Positions 33,700 through 44,139 of a stretch of DNA of 64,000 nucleotides are shown piece after piece. Origin of the DNA: Selaginella moellendorffii (taxonomy: Eukaryota > Streptophyta > Lycopodiopsida > Selaginellales > Selaginellaceae); the NCBI RefSeq assembly GCF_000143415.4, contig NW_003314266.1, positions 1,601,505 through 1,665,504 on the forward strand. The letters are read 5' to 3'. A program made the translations under genes and the position numbers. How positions within the stretch are numbered: the first letter of the stretch is position 1; every line of letters begins with the position of its first letter. The notes under the pieces are model-generated. The model saw only the letters and a program-made list of their open reading frames with translations. It was not told the DNA's origin and searched no databases.

Positions 33700-35849
33700 T
33701 TAATCACTTCTTTTCTTCTTCACTTCTAATGGTATCTCCTCCACTGCTTTGTATGGGCTGGATTCGTCAAGAACTTGGATCACGAGTTTTACCTGGAACA
33801 TCCAGTTTAGAGGCGTGAAAAAAAAATTATCGATCTCTTCGAAGTTCGTACCTGAGCTGTTTCACGAATGAGAAAATCTGCGATGGCTGCTCGAAAGTCT
33901 GGATCGGGAATGTAGTGTGCACTGTAAGTCGCGGTTGGAACGTAGCCGCGCTGGAGTTTATGCTCTCCTTGAGCTCCAGCTTCAACTTTTTCCAGCTTCC
34001 ATTCTATTGCGGCCTCTATCGCCTGTGAAGGAGAGTTTCCAAATCCTGCTCATGAGAAAGAGAACTGGATCAAGTACCTGGTAGTAGCAGGCTTCGAAAT
34101 GAAGCATCGGATAGAAAACATTGGGAAGGCTGCCCCAGTTACGGCCGTAGAGTGTGTCGTCGCCAATGAGATTGAGAGCTCCCGCCACAAGCGTTTCGCC
34201 ATCCTCAGCAGTTACGAGCAGCACCTTGTCACCAAGTCGAGAACCCAGTAAATGAAAGAACTCCCTCGTCAAGTATGCCTGACCCCATCTGCGATGCAAT
34301 CGAGAAAGTCAGCAAACTGGAACCGAAACAGACTTCTAATACTTACTTATTATCTGTCGTGTTGCGATAGAAATTAAAAAACGCATCCCAATGGTGTGCC
34401 TGGAAATACACGTGAACTCAACGTCGTAAGTCAGGGATGAAGATACCTTGATGTCATCTCCTCGGAGGCGTTTAAGCTTCAATTTTTGGTCTTGGATCTG
34501 AATGAACGCAAGCATCCAAAGTTGTTCAAGCAAAAAAAGAAAAAAAAGAAAAAAAACTATGCACGCTTGGAAAGCTCTTACCTTCTTGCGCTCTTGACGA
34601 ATACGCTTTCGTTTGGTATGCCTCAAAGTCGCTAAAAAGTCATCAAAGCTGCAAAAGATAGATACACATCAATCACCAAGCACGCGAAATAAAATACCTT
34701 TTATAGCCGGCATTGAACCAGTGATACTGTACACCCATCCTCTGCAAGAAGTTGTGCTTGCCCATCTCTTTCCACTCATCTTCAGTTGCAAAAGTAACGT
34801 GAACAGATGACGCTTGAGACTGCAACTCAAACAATCCCCTGATTAGCAACGCAGCAAAAACACACCGAGAGTAACAGTTTACTTCGACAACACAGCCAGA
34901 AATGTGGTACTCGGATTCTCATACTTGATGTGCGAGCTCCCGCAGCGCCTTGCAAATGCCAGCGAAAACCTGCTGCTTCAATGGACCATGACGCACAAGT
35001 ATCCGCGGCCCTGTGGCTGGAGTAAAAGGTACGCACGACTGGAGCTTTGGGTAATACATATGGCCGTAGCTCCGATAAGCGCTGGCCCATGAATGATCGA
35101 AGACGTATTCCCCGTATGAATGACTGCAACAGAAAAAAGAAAAGAAAAGCAGCTAAACGTATAGTAGCCTTCGCTTGGATCAAGCTATCACCTTTTCAAG
35201 TACAACGGGACCACTCCCAGAACCGCTCCATTGTCGTCTCTGGCAACTAAATGCTGTGGAAGCCATCCCTCGTCCTACAAAACCGCGAAACAGTAAGAAA
35301 AAAGAGTGAGAAAAGATAGTAGATCACTCACCGCAACAGCACTTTTGCTATCCTCTAAACACGAAAGAAATGCGTGGGTAACAAATGGATTCAAGACACC
35401 TCCGGCAGCGTCAAGCGCGCAAGCATCCCAATCATCCGCGGGAATCGTAGAAATCGTAGACACCAGGCTCACTGTAATCGTCGTAAGCTGATCGGACGAG
35501 CCCTGCAAAAATGAGAAAAATTCATGCACAAGAAGAGCAAAAAGAAAGAAAAAAAAAACACATGAAAAACCTGCGCCGCGACAACTCCATCGGACTGTAG
35601 TTGTGATGACAAAGAAAACTCTCTTTCCAGAGATTTTAAGCGCGGTTTTCCCCAAAACAATGCGCGGACGACACCATGTCCTCTAGATTTACAGGATTCC
35701 TGCCAAATAGCATCCATCAATCCAAGGTTTTGGATAGAATCGTCGCTAGCAAGCATAGATACCTCGGGCGCCCATGATCTTGGCAGCAAATGCGGAGCTC
35801 TGATGGTCCCGGCGGCCACTCCAGCGCCCAAGCCGCGCGCCGCCTCCAT
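33700..35849 (-). CDS. DUF482 / FemAB-like N-acyltransferase family protein
   Basis: Starts MEAARGLGAGVAAG at 35849; the last residues are LEVKKKRSD and the stop is at 33700-33702. Exons encode ISTIPADDWDACAL, GGVLNPFVTHAFLSCLED, LVARDDNGAVLGVVPLYLKS, YGEYVFDHSWASAYRSYG, YYPKLQSCVPFTPATGPRIL, GVQYHWFNAGYKSFDDFL, RHTKRKRIRQERKK, FNFYRNTTDNKWGQAYLTRE, FFHLLGSRLGDKVLLV, LVAGALNLIGDDTLYGRNWG, FEACYYQAIE and LQRGYVPTATYSAHYIPDPD. This is the conserved order of the bacterial/plant DUF482 family (GNAT/FemAB fold). The reaction is unknown; plant members are often plastid-predicted, and the N-terminus could be a transit peptide. It lies 150 bp upstream of the Mfd-like start on the same strand. Confidence 0.85.
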
Positions 35850-35870
35850 CGCCGCTACCTTCCCTGGCTA

Positions 35871-35878
35871 AAACCCTA
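35871..35878 (+). promoter_or_regulatory. telo-box upstream of the DUF482 gene
   Basis: AAACCCTA, 22 bp upstream of the ATG at 35849 (minus-strand gene). Confidence 0.4.
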
Positions 35879-35879
35879 A

Positions 35880-38424
35880 ACAACGAAAAGAGATACCCGA
35901 GCAAATCCAGCCGCTCGTTTGCGTACGACCACCATGCGGGTAGTTCCTTCTACCACCTCCGAGGCACGGTGTATATTTTTTTCTCGTTTCGTTTCTAGAA
36001 ACTTGCAAAGGAAAAATGCGGGAAGGAAGATTTCGATTCATCGCTTGTTTACAAATCAAGGAGGAGAAAAACGAAAGAAAACGAGAACAATCTCTCACCT
36101 CCATTCTCAGCTTACAGCGCCACGGGTTCTTTCACCTGGTAAAGAATTGCTTGAGAGGAAACGAATCGAAAACAAGATAAAGGAGAAAACAATGACGAGA
36201 AACTTGTTCCATATCCAGACCTGCTGTTTGCTCCAATCGAAAGATTTGTTGTCAGCAGCACGCGAGCGAATCTTGCTGCTGAGCAGTCATAAGGCAGTCC
36301 ATGTAGAATGCCACAAGAACTTTGAAGCTTCTTCTTCAACTTCAACTTCTTCTTTTTCTCTCTTTTTCCTGCAAGGAACTTTGTTGCTCTGAATCGAGAG
36401 ATCGTGATGCTGCTGATGCTGATTGAGACGAACGAATCGAATGGGGCTTTCCACAAAGGCTACCTTATGACTGCTCAAGAAAGACAAGATGAACTAGCTC
36501 CTGCTGGAAGAACAAAAAAAAAAAACCTGGACATTAGAAGCCACTGCAGCGCACAACACATTCGCATTCACAGAACACCGAGAGGAAAAAACAAAGAAAG
36601 AAAAGAAGAAGCAGAGTTAAGAAAAACAAATGCAAGGAAGAACTCGGTCACTTACAGTACCATAAACCATTAAAGGCCTTCAACATCCAAACAGCTGCAC
36701 AACACGCTGCTGAGAAAAACTGGAGAAGCGGCACGGACATCTGGCAGGAAAGCAACGAATGGAAAGAAAGAAAAAAAACAAAATTGGAAAAGGAAAAACA
36801 CTGTAAAAAACAAGAACAACGAAAATGAAAGCTTGCTAGATATCAATCCATTTATCATCAAACTCACTGACTGCCGCGCTGCTGCTGCAAAGATCTGGAG
36901 ATTCACTCAAACTGCACAGCTCTAGAAACTCAATCAATGCACAAACTTTTCCAAGAACCAGATCAAGAACACCAACACAAAAGTTTAGTCCCAGAGAAAA
37001 AAAAGAGAGAGAATGTAACAAGAGTAATCCAAGAGCGAGGAGTCTACTGACAGAGTATCTATATATACACCAACAAACTGCGACGAAAACATTCCCATTC
37101 CGCGTTCAAATCAAACTTGTACGCTCCAAAAACCTTATCAGTAAGAAAAACGAGAAGTATCTCACCTCAAGCACTCAAAACAAAACGAGAGAAAACGAAA
37201 CACAAGAGCCAGACTAAAACCACACTCGTATATATATGTATATATACAGCAAAGACTAGCAAAGGCAGCACCGGGAAGCAAAGAAAAGTATGAAAAAACA
37301 AACCCACCATACGTACTACAAAGCGTAAGGAAAGAAAAGAGAAACCACTAAGTTGTTGGAAACAAATAACGCACGGAAAAAGAAAAGAAATGATCGCTCG
37401 AATGAGATCAAACAATGCAAGCCAAGAAAACTCGAGCAAAAACACCATAGAGAAGATTGTTCCACCGCGCTCGCTCCTACGAGAGCTTTCCTTTTATCTT
37501 TGGAAGAGGCCCGAGGAGAAAAAACTCTCACAGAGCACTGCTGCATAGTAGAGCCTCTTTCACGGTCATGGCGAGTCATTTTCTCCTTCCAGCTACCAAC
37601 TTTAAAGCTTCCAAAGCCAACAACGAGCAGCCTGGACCCGTGTTTCAACCAACACTTTGCTAGCTGCCTGGAGAAGTCGCAGAGCTTAACTTAGAAATAA
37701 GCTCTCCCATTCCATCAAACAGCAGCAAAAGGAAGAGAAGAAAAAGAGGAAGACGAAGAAGAAGAAGAAAGCCACAAAGAGATGGAATCTCGTCACAAAA
37801 AACAATGGCCAAATCGGCCCACCTCACATGCCAACTCTGCAGCCAGCGATGGATTATTGTGCCGGGTCACGAGAAAACACAGAACTTTAGCTGGAAAACC
37901 TTTGGACTTCATGGAGTACAAGGAAAAGAATCTGAAAACCATCAACCATGACAGCAGCAGTGGAACAGAAGAAAATGAGAGAACAGTGCCCGCAACAATT
38001 CCAAACACAAGCAAGAGCGACGACTGAGCAGAAGAAGAAGAAAAAAACACCGAAAAAACCATCCATCCCAATCGAGAGCAAGTTGAAGAGGCCCGAACAG
38101 AAAAGAAGAGGAAAGAAAAAAGAAAGGGAAAGGGAAGAACAATGGTGTAAGAACCGAGCCTAGCAAGAAATGCAAAAACGGGAGCAACATGCCCAATTGA
38201 TCCAGAAGCTGGATCGACATCGTCAAAAGGAAATCTGACACTGCGGTAAAATCAATCAAACCACCGATCCATCCCACTGCATTTCTGCCTTTCAGGCATT
38301 TTCCTCCCCACCCAACTCGAGCGCGACCCTCCACCAAGAAAGAAATGGGAGATAGAGCGCCCATGAAGGAAGATATCCATGGAGTAGAAGAGAGAAGGAA
38401 TGGATCCATGGCTTCACCAAAACC

Positions 38425-38427
<3 letters not shown>
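35880..38427. other. Gene-poor tract, strongly purine-rich on the + strand
   Basis: About 2.5 kb dominated by A/G on this strand (runs such as GAAGAAAAAGAGGAAGACGAAGAAG near 37735 and repeated GAAAAAACAAAGAAAG). ORFs here are low-complexity (Lys/Glu/Arg-rich on +, Phe/Leu/Ser-rich on -) and are not credible proteins. It could be a long UTR with introns of a minus-strand transcript. Confidence 0.5.

Positions 38428-38457
<30 letters not shown>
38428..38457. repeat. (AG)15 microsatellite
   Basis: Uninterrupted AG dinucleotides, 30 bp, at the right edge of the purine-rich tract. Confidence 0.95.
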
Positions 38458-38461
<4 letters not shown>

Positions 38462-38464
38462 AAA

Positions 38465-38650
38465 TTGACTAGAGGCTTTCTAAATTTTACGTTTGACTAT
38501 TACTTTTTGACCCAAGTGATTGGTTTGTAGAAAATGGAGAGAGAGTAAAAAGTAGAAAACTATTTCTTGACTAGAGATTTTCTAAATTTATGTTTGACTA
38601 TTACTCAAGTTGATTGGTCTTTGTATTTGTTTAACTCTGTGTTGTTGTTT
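38465..38650. repeat. Direct repeat, period about 102 bp, two units
   Basis: TTGACTAGAG..TTTCTAAATTT..GTTTGACTATTACT and a following GATTGGT occur at 38465 and again at 38567. The second unit lacks TTTTGACC. Confidence 0.8.
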
Positions 38651-39290
38651 GTGCACAACCAAGAGGAATTATTTTCTTTTAGGGGCTGGCTGGACTGCCT
38701 GGCTGCTTATTCTTGTTCTTGTCAAGATCTTCCAAGTACTATTCTTCTGTTTCCTCCACCTTAAATACTTTACCCTGGGATTTTTTCCTCCAGATTTTTA
38801 ACTCCTTTCCCTTGGAATGAGAGGTGAAAACGATTTTCTTTGGAAGGCCCAGGTTCAACTTCCACTGTCCTTTTGTGCTCGTCCATAATGCCCAAAAGCT
38901 GAGGAGGAGAATCTTAAAACCTCTTTTGCCTTTGACAATAAATCTCCCTCTTTCTTCTTTTCTGGCATTTGCCATTTTCTAGAAGCAAGCTGTTGCTGAG
39001 AAAGAGTATATACACACATAAGAGCGATCTGGAAGGATAAGTGGAGTTAGAGTGAACTTTGCAGCAAACTTTGCAAAAGAAAAGCCAACCTCAAGAAGGC
39101 CTCCACCGCTCTCGAATAATTGCCTTGCAAGGTTGTAAAGCAACAGTTCATTCAAGATGGTTGTTGTTGCTAGCAGGCGCGTGGAGCGGTGGTCCAAAAA
39201 CCCAAACCGAAAAAAAAAACGCTATCGCGCTGCTGCTGCATACCTCCATAGGAGCTCCAGCTTGTCCGCTATCCAACGCGTACAGCGCGA
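38651..39290. other. No gene seen
   Basis: Short ORFs only; may include the 3' region of the minus-strand genes to the right. Confidence 0.4.
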
Positions 39291-39709
39291 TTAGTTGCAC
39301 AGAATACGTTTGCCTCTCTGAAACCGAAGGATTTCCCCGCAGATATGTCTTCCAAAGGAGATATCAGGGGCCTCAATCCCTGTAACTTTTGCCAGAGGCC
39401 TGTCCATATTCTCGGCTAGGTGACGCAGAATATATGCATTCTTTTGCTCGTCCACCTTTCTGCCACAAGACACGCGGATCAATACAACGTTGTAAATTCA
39501 CCCAGCTATACCTTTTCTATGCGTATGATAATCCATGATAGCTCCACTCGTCTTGTATATACTTTCGCACTGGATCCGCCTGCTCTTTTAACTAGAATAT
39601 ATTCGTGAATCGTCGTCCTTTCAGCCAGGACAAAAACGATGCAGCCTGTACTCACTGCCACAGCAAAGCTTTCAAAAACTTTAGAAAACGAGGCGAGAAA
39701 AAACAACAA
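39291..39709 (-). CDS. Possible two-exon hypothetical gene
   Basis: An exon ending VELSWIIIRIEK (about 39515) can be joined in phase over a short GT-AG intron to VDEQKNAYILRHLAENMDRP, then LAKVTGIEAPDISFGRHICG, ending KRILCN at about 39291. The upstream part reads GCIVFVLAERTTIHEYILVK. The amino-acid texture is protein-like, but I do not recognise the family and no secure start codon or first exon is found. It could be a 3' continuation of an alternative SAC3-gene transcript. Confidence 0.3.
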
Positions 39710-39765
39710 ACAAGTGCATGGTCAACCTGATCGATACGGAAGTCCAAGTTAGATCGTAAGAGTCG

Positions 39766-42150
39766 TTACTGGAATATCGTAGTTAAGTCGCTGCACAGTT
39801 CTTGAAACTTCGCTGGCCGCTTCTCTTCGATGACTTGGCAGAGATACTGCCTCACGAGCTGTTGGGGAGGCGTAAACTCGCTTTGCTTCGCAAGTAGGTG
39901 TGCATCGTTCGAGACAGCAACACCGTGCAGCGCGCAAAACTCTTGCATATCATCTACCTGAAACACGTTTTCTATTTGAGCAATTCCAAAGCAGATAGAG
40001 AAAAGAAAACTTGTTTTCGCTTACTGTCATTAGCAGAAATTCCGCGATGTCAGATAGAGGAAAGGGATGAAGTTTGTAGGCACCGTAGTTTATCATTTTT
40101 ATTGCAGACGCACGGACCTGAAAAAACAAGCATTCCTCGTTGTTCTAGTGGACGAAACCACGACACAACCACACACCTCATTAAAATAGAGTTCCATCAA
40201 GCATGCTTGCAAATACGTAGCCTTGGTTACCAACCGGAAGAACCCCCGAAAGTTATCTTGACGGTAACACCTACGATTACATGGTTAGAATATAATCTCG
40301 ACAGACGCTGCAAACATAGTACCTTAAAACGCTCCGTGAAAACTCCACATCAGATGATTTCAGCAGCGCAGGCCTGACACTCTGAAACCATAGTGTAAGT
40401 TGTTGGGGCTGAAACACCAGTTCCCAGAGACGCATTAGATAGTGAAGTTTAGCAAAAGGAGTGTTACCTGACCCAAGTTAAGAAGCACATAGTAGCTGTA
40501 AAATTCAGCCTCGTTCTCGAGGCTTTTGCTGCTATCTCCAAGAATTAAATACAGATTAAGAAGGCTTAGAAGAGCTTTCGAGAGTTGTTGTTGGTTTAGA
40601 TGGGAATCAAAAACTTTTCCAGATGTCCTCAGTTGCCGCAATTCACGTTCGGACACAATGTGGAAACGCACCTGCATGAGCATTACATCTAGTGAGGTTA
40701 GCACCAAACGTAAAGAGAACGCTTACTATGTTTTCATAAACGGAGACAGCCAGCTTGTCGGTTATCCGCTGCATACTTAGCTCTTGACGAATAGCCCGTG
40801 TTCGATCAAAGAGAAAATCATGCACCACTTCAAAAGGATAGTCGTCCACGTCCAGAATGCGAAGCAAATGCATCATTGTACGACACAAAACAGGCAGTGG
40901 ACGTACGTCAGACTCCTTTAGAGACTTTCCGGAGAAAGTCCTACAGAACTACAAAAGAATACAAACGTTAGGACCACTAGTGCTTCAACTTCAGCACTAG
41001 ACACACGATTGACATACCTTTTTCACAGCTAGCTCTTTCGTTGTTTTGCTCTGATTGCTGTCCAGCCTTTCGAACACTGCAAGATCTCTCAGCCGTGATC
41101 TCTTTTCCCGTTCTTCGGCTGAAAATTGCAATAGTCGTCACTATAAAGAACCCGAATTATATGAAGTAACTCACCAGGACACATATCCGGACAGTTCCCA
41201 ACGATGTGAGGCCAGTCGTCATCATTTTCCCGTGTTAGAACCGCCTGCCTGTAGAGCATAAGCAGGTAGTCGCTGCTAAGTTTGACGGGCGAGTGTTTTC
41301 TGTCCCTGGTAGAAGAGGGCTCTCCGAATTCACCAAAGTTTTCAGAGTTGATGTTCTCTTTAGGAAATTCGTGAGTTGAAACCCCGTGTGATCTTGTTTC
41401 GGCGCTCTTTCGAGGAGAAAGTCCGTGATCTTTGGAGTTCTTCACGTGATCTGAACGTTTCGTCCACCTTTGGGAATTTTTTTGCTCGTTAAAACTTTGC
41501 TGCTGCTGCTGATGGTTATTTACGTTACGAAAGGAAGAGCTGTTCCCTCTCCCATTGCCTCGATAAGGATTCCTCTCAAAGGAACCTGCGCCATTTCTTT
41601 TGTAGTAGTCCTCGGAACCGCGAGAGCTTTGGATATTGCCACTCCCGTATATCTGAGCTGCGTAGTTTTCACGTCGGAAGTTTCCATAACTGTTGTTGTC
41701 GAAGTGGCTGCTACCACCTTGACGAGGATTAGCATTTCCTCCTCTTCCGCCACGAAAGTTCTCAAACCTTGTGAAGCGTTGGCCACCATCTTGAAAGCCA
41801 GGATTCTCGAAGTCACACCTTTGATCACCCCAAAACCTTCCACCACCCCTCGCATTTCCAAAGCCATCCCGTTGATCACTCCAAAACCTTCCACCGCCCC
41901 TTGCATTTCCAAAGCCACCCCTGTGATCACCCCAAAACCTTCCACCACCGCTCGCATTTTGAAAACCATCACTTTCAAAGTTTCCTTTCGGCTTGAAATC
42001 CAAGTTCCCAAACTGGCCGTCAGAGAGATCGCTTCGCGGACGCCTGTAGTAACTATCTGCAGTGCTCGGCCTCTGGATCCTCTCACTCCCATCATCATCA
42101 GCTCCAAAATCACCTCTCCCTCCACGAAATCCTCGACTCTGGGTCATCAT
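39766..42150 (-). CDS. SAC3/GANP/THP3-family protein
   Basis: The first ATG is at 42150 (MMTQSRGFRGGRGDFG). The N-terminal about 250 residues are disordered and Arg/Gly/Asn-rich, like an RGG region, and include three 17-aa repeats and a Gln run (HQQQQQ). The SAC3/GANP module starts at HIVGNCPDMCP, the family signature. A 63-bp intron follows, then AEEREKRSRLRDLAVFERLD, VRPLPVLCRTMMHLLRILD, FEVVHDFLFDRTRAIRQELS, VRFHIVSERELRQLRTS, LSKALLSLLNLYLILG and YSYYVLLNLG. The last exon reads MQEFCALHGVAVSNDAHLL and ends DLTTIFQ at the TAA at 39766-39768. SAC3 proteins scaffold mRNA export (TREX-2) or related complexes. The RGG extension points to RNA binding. Divergent from the first PPR gene with 185 bp between chosen starts. 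Confidence 0.87.
41822..41974. repeat. 51-bp tandem repeat, three units, within the SAC3 gene
   Basis: TGATCAC..CCAAAACCTTCCACC recurs at 41822, 41873 and 41924, encoding the 17-residue unit GFGNARGGGRFWGDQRD and variants. In-frame period (51 = 3 x 17), so copy number can vary without breaking the gene. Confidence 0.92.
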
Positions 42151-42313
42151 TTTGGTCGAATTCGATGACAATTATCGGGAAATCATCACGGATGCCCCAC
42201 CGCTGCGCGATTACCCAGCCGCCACCGGCATTGCGTCCGCAATCGCCATCGCATCTTCCACCATACCTTAAAGAACACGAAATCGTCCCCTTTGCCGCTC
42301 CATCGCCACAGCA

Positions 42314-42321
42314 AAACCCTA
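42314..42321 (+). promoter_or_regulatory. telo-box before PPR gene A
   Basis: AAACCCTA, 14 bp upstream of the in-frame ATG at 42336. It favours this ATG over the earlier one at 42165, which is only 15 bp from the SAC3 ATG. Confidence 0.4.
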
Positions 42322-42335
42322 GCAATTGTTCTTCC

Positions 42336-44078
42336 ATGATTGCGTCATCCACTAGTATAACAAATCTTACTATGGATGAGAGGGCTCATTGTGTAGAGCT
42401 TATTAAATCGTGCACAACCATTTACAAGGCTCTAGAGGTCCACTCCAAGATCCCCAAATCGATCATATCAGACACATACGTTGCCAATCTTTTGATTAAA
42501 ATGTATTCTCGCTGTGGGAGCTTAGATCGCGCGAGGCAAATCTTCGAAACTTTGCCCACCAAGAACGTCTTCACTTGGGCAACGATGCTTTCCTCGTACG
42601 CTCACGGAGGGAATCTGGGAGAAGCGAGGAGGATATTCGACGCCATGCCAGAGAGGGACCTCGTCTCGTGGAATGCGCTGCTGAGCGCATATTCTAAGCT
42701 TGGGTATCTGGAAGAGACACGGGCATTTTTTGACACAATGAAAGAAAAGAATCACGTCTCGTGGAATGCGATGCTGGCTGCGAATATACAACACGGCAGC
42801 CTTGAAGATGCAAAAGGCATCTTCGACAAGATGCCCGAGTGGGACACGGTATCGTGGACGGCGATGCTCGCGGCATATGCCCAATCTGGGTATATTCTAT
42901 TCGCCAAGCAGCTGTTTGACGGGATGCCCTTCCGGGATTTGGTGACGTGGAACGCAATGCTTTCTGGTTATGTCCAAAGCAAGAATATAGAAAAAGTACT
43001 TTTCCTTTTTAATTCCTTCCCGGAACGAGAGCTAGTCTCGTGTACCACTGTGCTGACTGTATATGCCCAAGCCGGGCATATGGAAGATGCGAAAAGAATC
43101 TATAAGGCCATGAAGGAAAGGGATCTGGTCACCAACAATGCGCTCTTGTGCGGATATTCCCAGTATAAAACCTTGGAAGATACGAAGTGCTTTTACGACA
43201 ATATGCCTGAGCATGACCATGTTTCTAAATCTACAATGCTCTCTGCATTTGCCCAAAACGGGTATCTAGACGAATCTCAGGCACTTTTAATTAGTGTAAA
43301 AGAAAATCTTATGGCCCAAACCAGCATGCTGTGCGCATATGCTGAAGATGGGCGTCTTAGCGATGCAAAAAGAATATTTGATGCGATGCCTGAAAGAGAT
43401 CTCGTTGCATGGAATGCAATACTCTACGCTTATGCCCAAAACGGGCATCAAGAGGCCGCGGCAAGTATATTCCACACAATGGATGGCCGAGATGCGATTT
43501 CCTGGAACGCAATGTTATCGATGTACGCTTGGCATGGTTTGCTTGCCAAAGCCGAACAAATATTTTACACTATGGAAGAACCAAACATTAGCTCTTGGAA
43601 TGCTTTGTTAGCGGCATATGCCCAAAGAGGGCACCACCTTAGAGTTCTTGAAACGTTTCACTCCATGAAAGTTATCAACGATCCAGATGAAATCTCGTGG
43701 ATTTGCGGACTGCTGGCATGCAGCCACGTAGGCAGTGTCAATCTTGGGTGGTGTTTTTACGTATCGCTCAACATCGACTTTGGTTTCCAGCCGAGCAAGC
43801 AAATCTATAGCTGCATGGTCGATCTTCTTGGAAGAATGGGGTATATGGAAGATGCAGCGGATCTTCTCCACAGCATGCCATTCGTTCCAGATTCGCTGGA
43901 CTGGACAAGCTTTCTGGGATCATCGATTGCGCACAAGGATTTCAAGCGCGGCGTCAATGCAGCTGGGCTTATTCTCAGGCAGTATTCCCACAATGGAGGA
44001 GCTTACATTGCTCTTGCAAGCATCTACTCATCGAGGCGGAATGTTCAATTGAGCAATAAGGATGCATTTAGTATGTGA
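42336..44078 (+). CDS. PLS-class PPR protein A, E-type end, no DYW
   Basis: Intronless. After CVELIKSCTTIYKALEVHSK, an N-terminal helix block typical of plant PPR-PLS proteins, it has an uninterrupted array of about 14 repeats of 31 aa. The repeats are built as MPERDLVSWNALLSAYSKLG / EEARRIFDA, all of the short (S-like) type. Then comes ISWICGLLACSHVGSVNLGW and QIYSCMVDLLGRMGYMEDAA, followed by an E1-like motif (ADLLHSMPFVPDSLDWTSFL). The protein stops shortly after IALASIYSS, with no E2 or DYW domain. Such proteins bind organellar RNA one base per repeat, usually to specify C-to-U editing; without its own DYW deaminase it would need a partner. The N-terminus after ATG 42336 (MIASSTSITN) is Ser/Thr-rich. 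Tandem with PPR gene B, 61 bp apart. Confidence 0.88.
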   Translation: MIASSTSITNLTMDERAHCVELIKSCTTIYKALEVHSKIPKSIISDTYVANLLIKMYSRCGSLDRARQIFETLPTKNVFTWATMLSSYAHGGNLGEARRIFDAMPERDLVSWNALLSAYSKLGYLEETRAFFDTMKEKNHVSWNAMLAANIQHGSLEDAKGIFDKMPEWDTVSWTAMLAAYAQSGYILFAKQLFDGMPFRDLVTWNAMLSGYVQSKNIEKVLFLFNSFPERELVSCTTVLTVYAQAGHMEDAKRIYKAMKERDLVTNNALLCGYSQYKTLEDTKCFYDNMPEHDHVSKSTMLSAFAQNGYLDESQALLISVKENLMAQTSMLCAYAEDGRLSDAKRIFDAMPERDLVAWNAILYAYAQNGHQEAAASIFHTMDGRDAISWNAMLSMYAWHGLLAKAEQIFYTMEEPNISSWNALLAAYAQRGHHLRVLETFHSMKVINDPDEISWICGLLACSHVGSVNLGWCFYVSLNIDFGFQPSKQIYSCMVDLLGRMGYMEDAADLLHSMPFVPDSLDWTSFLGSSIAHKDFKRGVNAAGLILRQYSHNGGAYIALASIYSSRRNVQLSNKDAFSM

Positions 44079-44139
44079 TTGCCAAAAGTTCAAGTAAATA
44101 GTTTTCGGGAAAAAAATCTTGTTTGATTTTGAGAAAAGA

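Noticed and set aside
35919-38409. Many ORFs of 60-160 aa on both strands
   Set aside because: Low complexity from a purine-rich tract: Lys/Glu/Arg on one strand, Phe/Leu/Ser on the other.
37942-38409. 155-aa hydrophobic minus-strand ORF suggesting a membrane protein
   Set aside because: Hydrophobicity comes from polypyrimidine codons (TTT, CTT, TCC), not from a membrane protein pattern.
41470-42168. 232-aa + strand ORF with Ser/Thr/Ile/Pro repeats
   Set aside because: Opposite-strand reading of the SAC3 RGG repeat region.
44119-44139. Longer N-terminus of PPR B
   Set aside because: Position 44119 is TTG; the first ATG in frame is 44140.
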